A stretch of DNA of 64,000 nucleotides from Clostridiales bacterium (lineage in GTDB: Bacteria > Bacillota > Clostridia > Saccharofermentanales > Saccharofermentanaceae): assembly GCA_017940895.1 (NCBI GenBank), contig JAGAXM010000002.1, positions 62,001-126,000 on the forward strand, read 5' to 3'. Shown here piece by piece: positions 62,792 to 64,000 of this stretch. Below the pieces are notes generated by a model. It did not search any database, was not told where the DNA came from, and saw only the letters and a program-made list of their open reading frames with translations. The translations under genes were made by a program, and so were the position numbers. Each line of letters opens with the position of its first letter. Positions within the stretch are counted from its first letter, which is position 1.

Positions 62792-64000
62792 TCAGGCTTT
62801 CTTGTCGTCGTCCTCGCGGATGGCTTTTCTTCTGATCTTACCCGATACAGTCTTAGGAAGTTCATCGACGAACTCGACGATTCTCGGGTACTTGTAAGGA
62901 GCGGTCTTCGCCTTAACGTATTCCTGGATCTCCTTCTTGAGTTCCTCTGTAGGCTCTGTGCCCTTAACGAGAGTCATTGTAGCCTTAACGACGATTCCTC
63001 TTACGCCCTTCGGGTCAGGTGCGCCCGTAACGGCACACTCGAGTACATAAGGCAACTCCATGATAACGTTCTCGATCTCGAAAGGTCCGATACGGTAACC
63101 GGAAGACTTGATGACATCGTCTGTTCTTCCGACATACCAGATGTAACCGTCCTCATCCTGCCAAGCAGTATCACCTGTGTGGTACCAGCCGTCGTGCCAT
63201 GCATCCTTTGTAAGTTCAGGTGAGAGGTAGTACTCGAGGAAGAGTCCCTTCGGGTGGTACTTCTGTGTGTTGATGCAGATCTCGCCTGTCTCACCGGGCT
63301 TGCACTCCTTGCCGTCGGGATCGAGGATCTTAACTTCATAGAGAGGATTCGGGCGGCCCATGGAGCCGAGTCTGATTCCGGAACCTACGAGGTTAGCGAT
63401 AACGAGTGTTGTCTCTGTCTGACCGAAGCCCTCCATGAGACGGATTCCCGTAGCTTCCATGAAGCGGTTGAATACCTCAGGGTTCAGAGCCTCACCTGCA
63501 GTAACTGCGTACTTCAGGGAAGAAAGATCGTATTTGCTCAGGTCTTCCTTGATGAAGAATCTGAACATTGTCGGAGGAGCACAGAATGTTGTGATGTTGT
63601 GCTTCGCGAACATGGGGAGGATCTCTTCTGCCTTGAATCTGTCAAAGTCGAATGTAAATACGGGAGCCTCGCAGAGCCACTGTCCGTAGAGCTTGCCCCA
63701 GAGAGCCTTACCCCAGCCCGTATCTGAGATGGAGAAGTGGAGTCCGTTAGGATCGACATTCTGCCAGTACTTGGCTGTTGTGATATGACCGATAGCGTAC
63801 ATGTAGGAGTGGAGAGCCATCTTTGGATAGCCTGTTGTTCCTGATGTGAAGAACATAACCATCGGATCGTAGCCGCATGCGTAGTCAGCGGGTCTCTCGA
63901 ACTCATCGGAGAACTTGACGAACTCCTCATCGAATGACCTCCAGCCGGGTCTTGAACCGTTGCAGAGGATCAGTGTCTGAAGTCCGTAAACAGCTGCAGC
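62792..64000 (-). CDS. AMP-forming acyl-CoA synthetase, N-terminus beyond window
   Basis: 403 C-terminal residues; the frame is open to base 64000, so the gene starts outside the window and the ATG at 63862 is internal. ATP-binding motif MFFTSGTTGYPKMALHSY, then WYHTGDTAWQDEDGYIWYVG, DVIKSSGYRIGPFEIE and catalytic Lys in KTVSGKIRRKAI. Closest in style to acetyl-CoA or medium-chain acyl-CoA ligases (ACSM type). Activates a carboxylic acid through acyl-AMP to acyl-CoA; chain length unknown. The 3' end is intact. Confidence 0.9.
   Translation of the reverse strand, partial: AAAVYGLQTLILCNGSRPGWRSFDEEFVKFSDEFERPADYACGYDPMVMFFTSGTTGYPKMALHSYMYAIGHITTAKYWQNVDPNGLHFSISDTGWGKALWGKLYGQWLCEAPVFTFDFDRFKAEEILPMFAKHNITTFCAPPTMFRFFIKEDLSKYDLSSLKYAVTAGEALNPEVFNRFMEATGIRLMEGFGQTETTLVIANLVGSGIRLGSMGRPNPLYEVKILDPDGKECKPGETGEICINTQKYHPKGLFLEYYLSPELTKDAWHDGWYHTGDTAWQDEDGYIWYVGRTDDVIKSSGYRIGPFEIENVIMELPYVLECAVTGAPDPKGVRGIVVKATMTLVKGTEPTEELKKEIQEYVKAKTAPYKYPRIVEFVDELPKTVSGKIRRKAIREDDDKKA

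Overview
The window looks like the chromosome of an anaerobic Gram-positive clostridium (Clostridia, Bacillota), probably an uncultured gut or rumen lineage. The grounds are a ctsR-mcsA-mcsB-clpC stress operon, strong AGGAGG-type ribosome sites, sigma-A promoters, a type IV pilus (T4P) assembly set without an outer-membrane secretin, lipoproteins, a CPBP protease and moderate GC. No rRNA or tRNA gene was found, so I do not assign a family.

Layout. 1-3.4 kb: end of a TetR regulator, a PEP-utilising phosphotransferase resembling rifampin phosphotransferase, and a DUF308 membrane protein. 3.4-19.1 kb: a T4P / type II secretion-like locus made of a giant 2994-aa pilin-anchored protein, a small membrane protein, pilC, a pilM-pilN fusion, pilO, pilB and a short pilD. 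19.1-20.7 kb: an XRE regulator and a YhcG-type PD-(D/E)XK nuclease protein. 20.7-26.8 kb: an AT-richer block with the small major-type pilin flanked by a YidC-sulfatase fusion and a YfhO-type membrane glycosyltransferase. 26.9-29.3 kb: four minor pseudopilins forming a tip-complex-like set. 29.3-31.4 kb: an MBL-fold hydrolase and a DUF1846 protein. 31.5-36.9 kb: the CtsR operon, whose McsB has lost the arginine-kinase signatures, then a PAP2 phosphatase. 36.9-40.6 kb: a frameshifted MFS carrier and an ABCG-like exporter. 40.8-44.9 kb: PlsC with a zinc-ribbon tail, a CPBP protease and a PGK-TIM fusion enzyme. 45.0-46.9 kb: a group II intron directly behind the pgk-tpi terminator. 47.2-51.5 kb: a one-module NRPS (A-T-C) with a MATE exporter. 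51.6-57.3 kb: a YugP-type protease, a GH94 phosphorylase, a lipase-like hydrolase, a thioesterase and thioredoxin reductase. 57.4-59.2 kb: a second XRE regulator, an unknown protein and HicAB. 59.3-64 kb: TyrS, two paralogous acidic lipoproteins, a DUF4130-like protein, an array of three inverted repeats and a partial acyl-CoA ligase.

The most interesting unit is the pilus region (about 3.4-29.3 kb). It has an assembly ATPase, platform, PilM/N/O frame, prepilin peptidase, one major-type pilin, four tip pseudopilins and a huge modular pilin with about 39 GG-x-x-G (GLUG-like) repeats, Ig-like modules and InlB-type repeats. No retraction ATPase is present. The giant pilin gene and the machinery genes share a near-identical 41-bp promoter-upstream block, which suggests co-regulation. 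The enzymes flanking the major pilin could modify the pilin or the cell envelope. The McsB pseudokinase and the A-T-C NRPS with an altered substrate pocket are the other strong leads. All functions are read from sequence alone; no database search was run.
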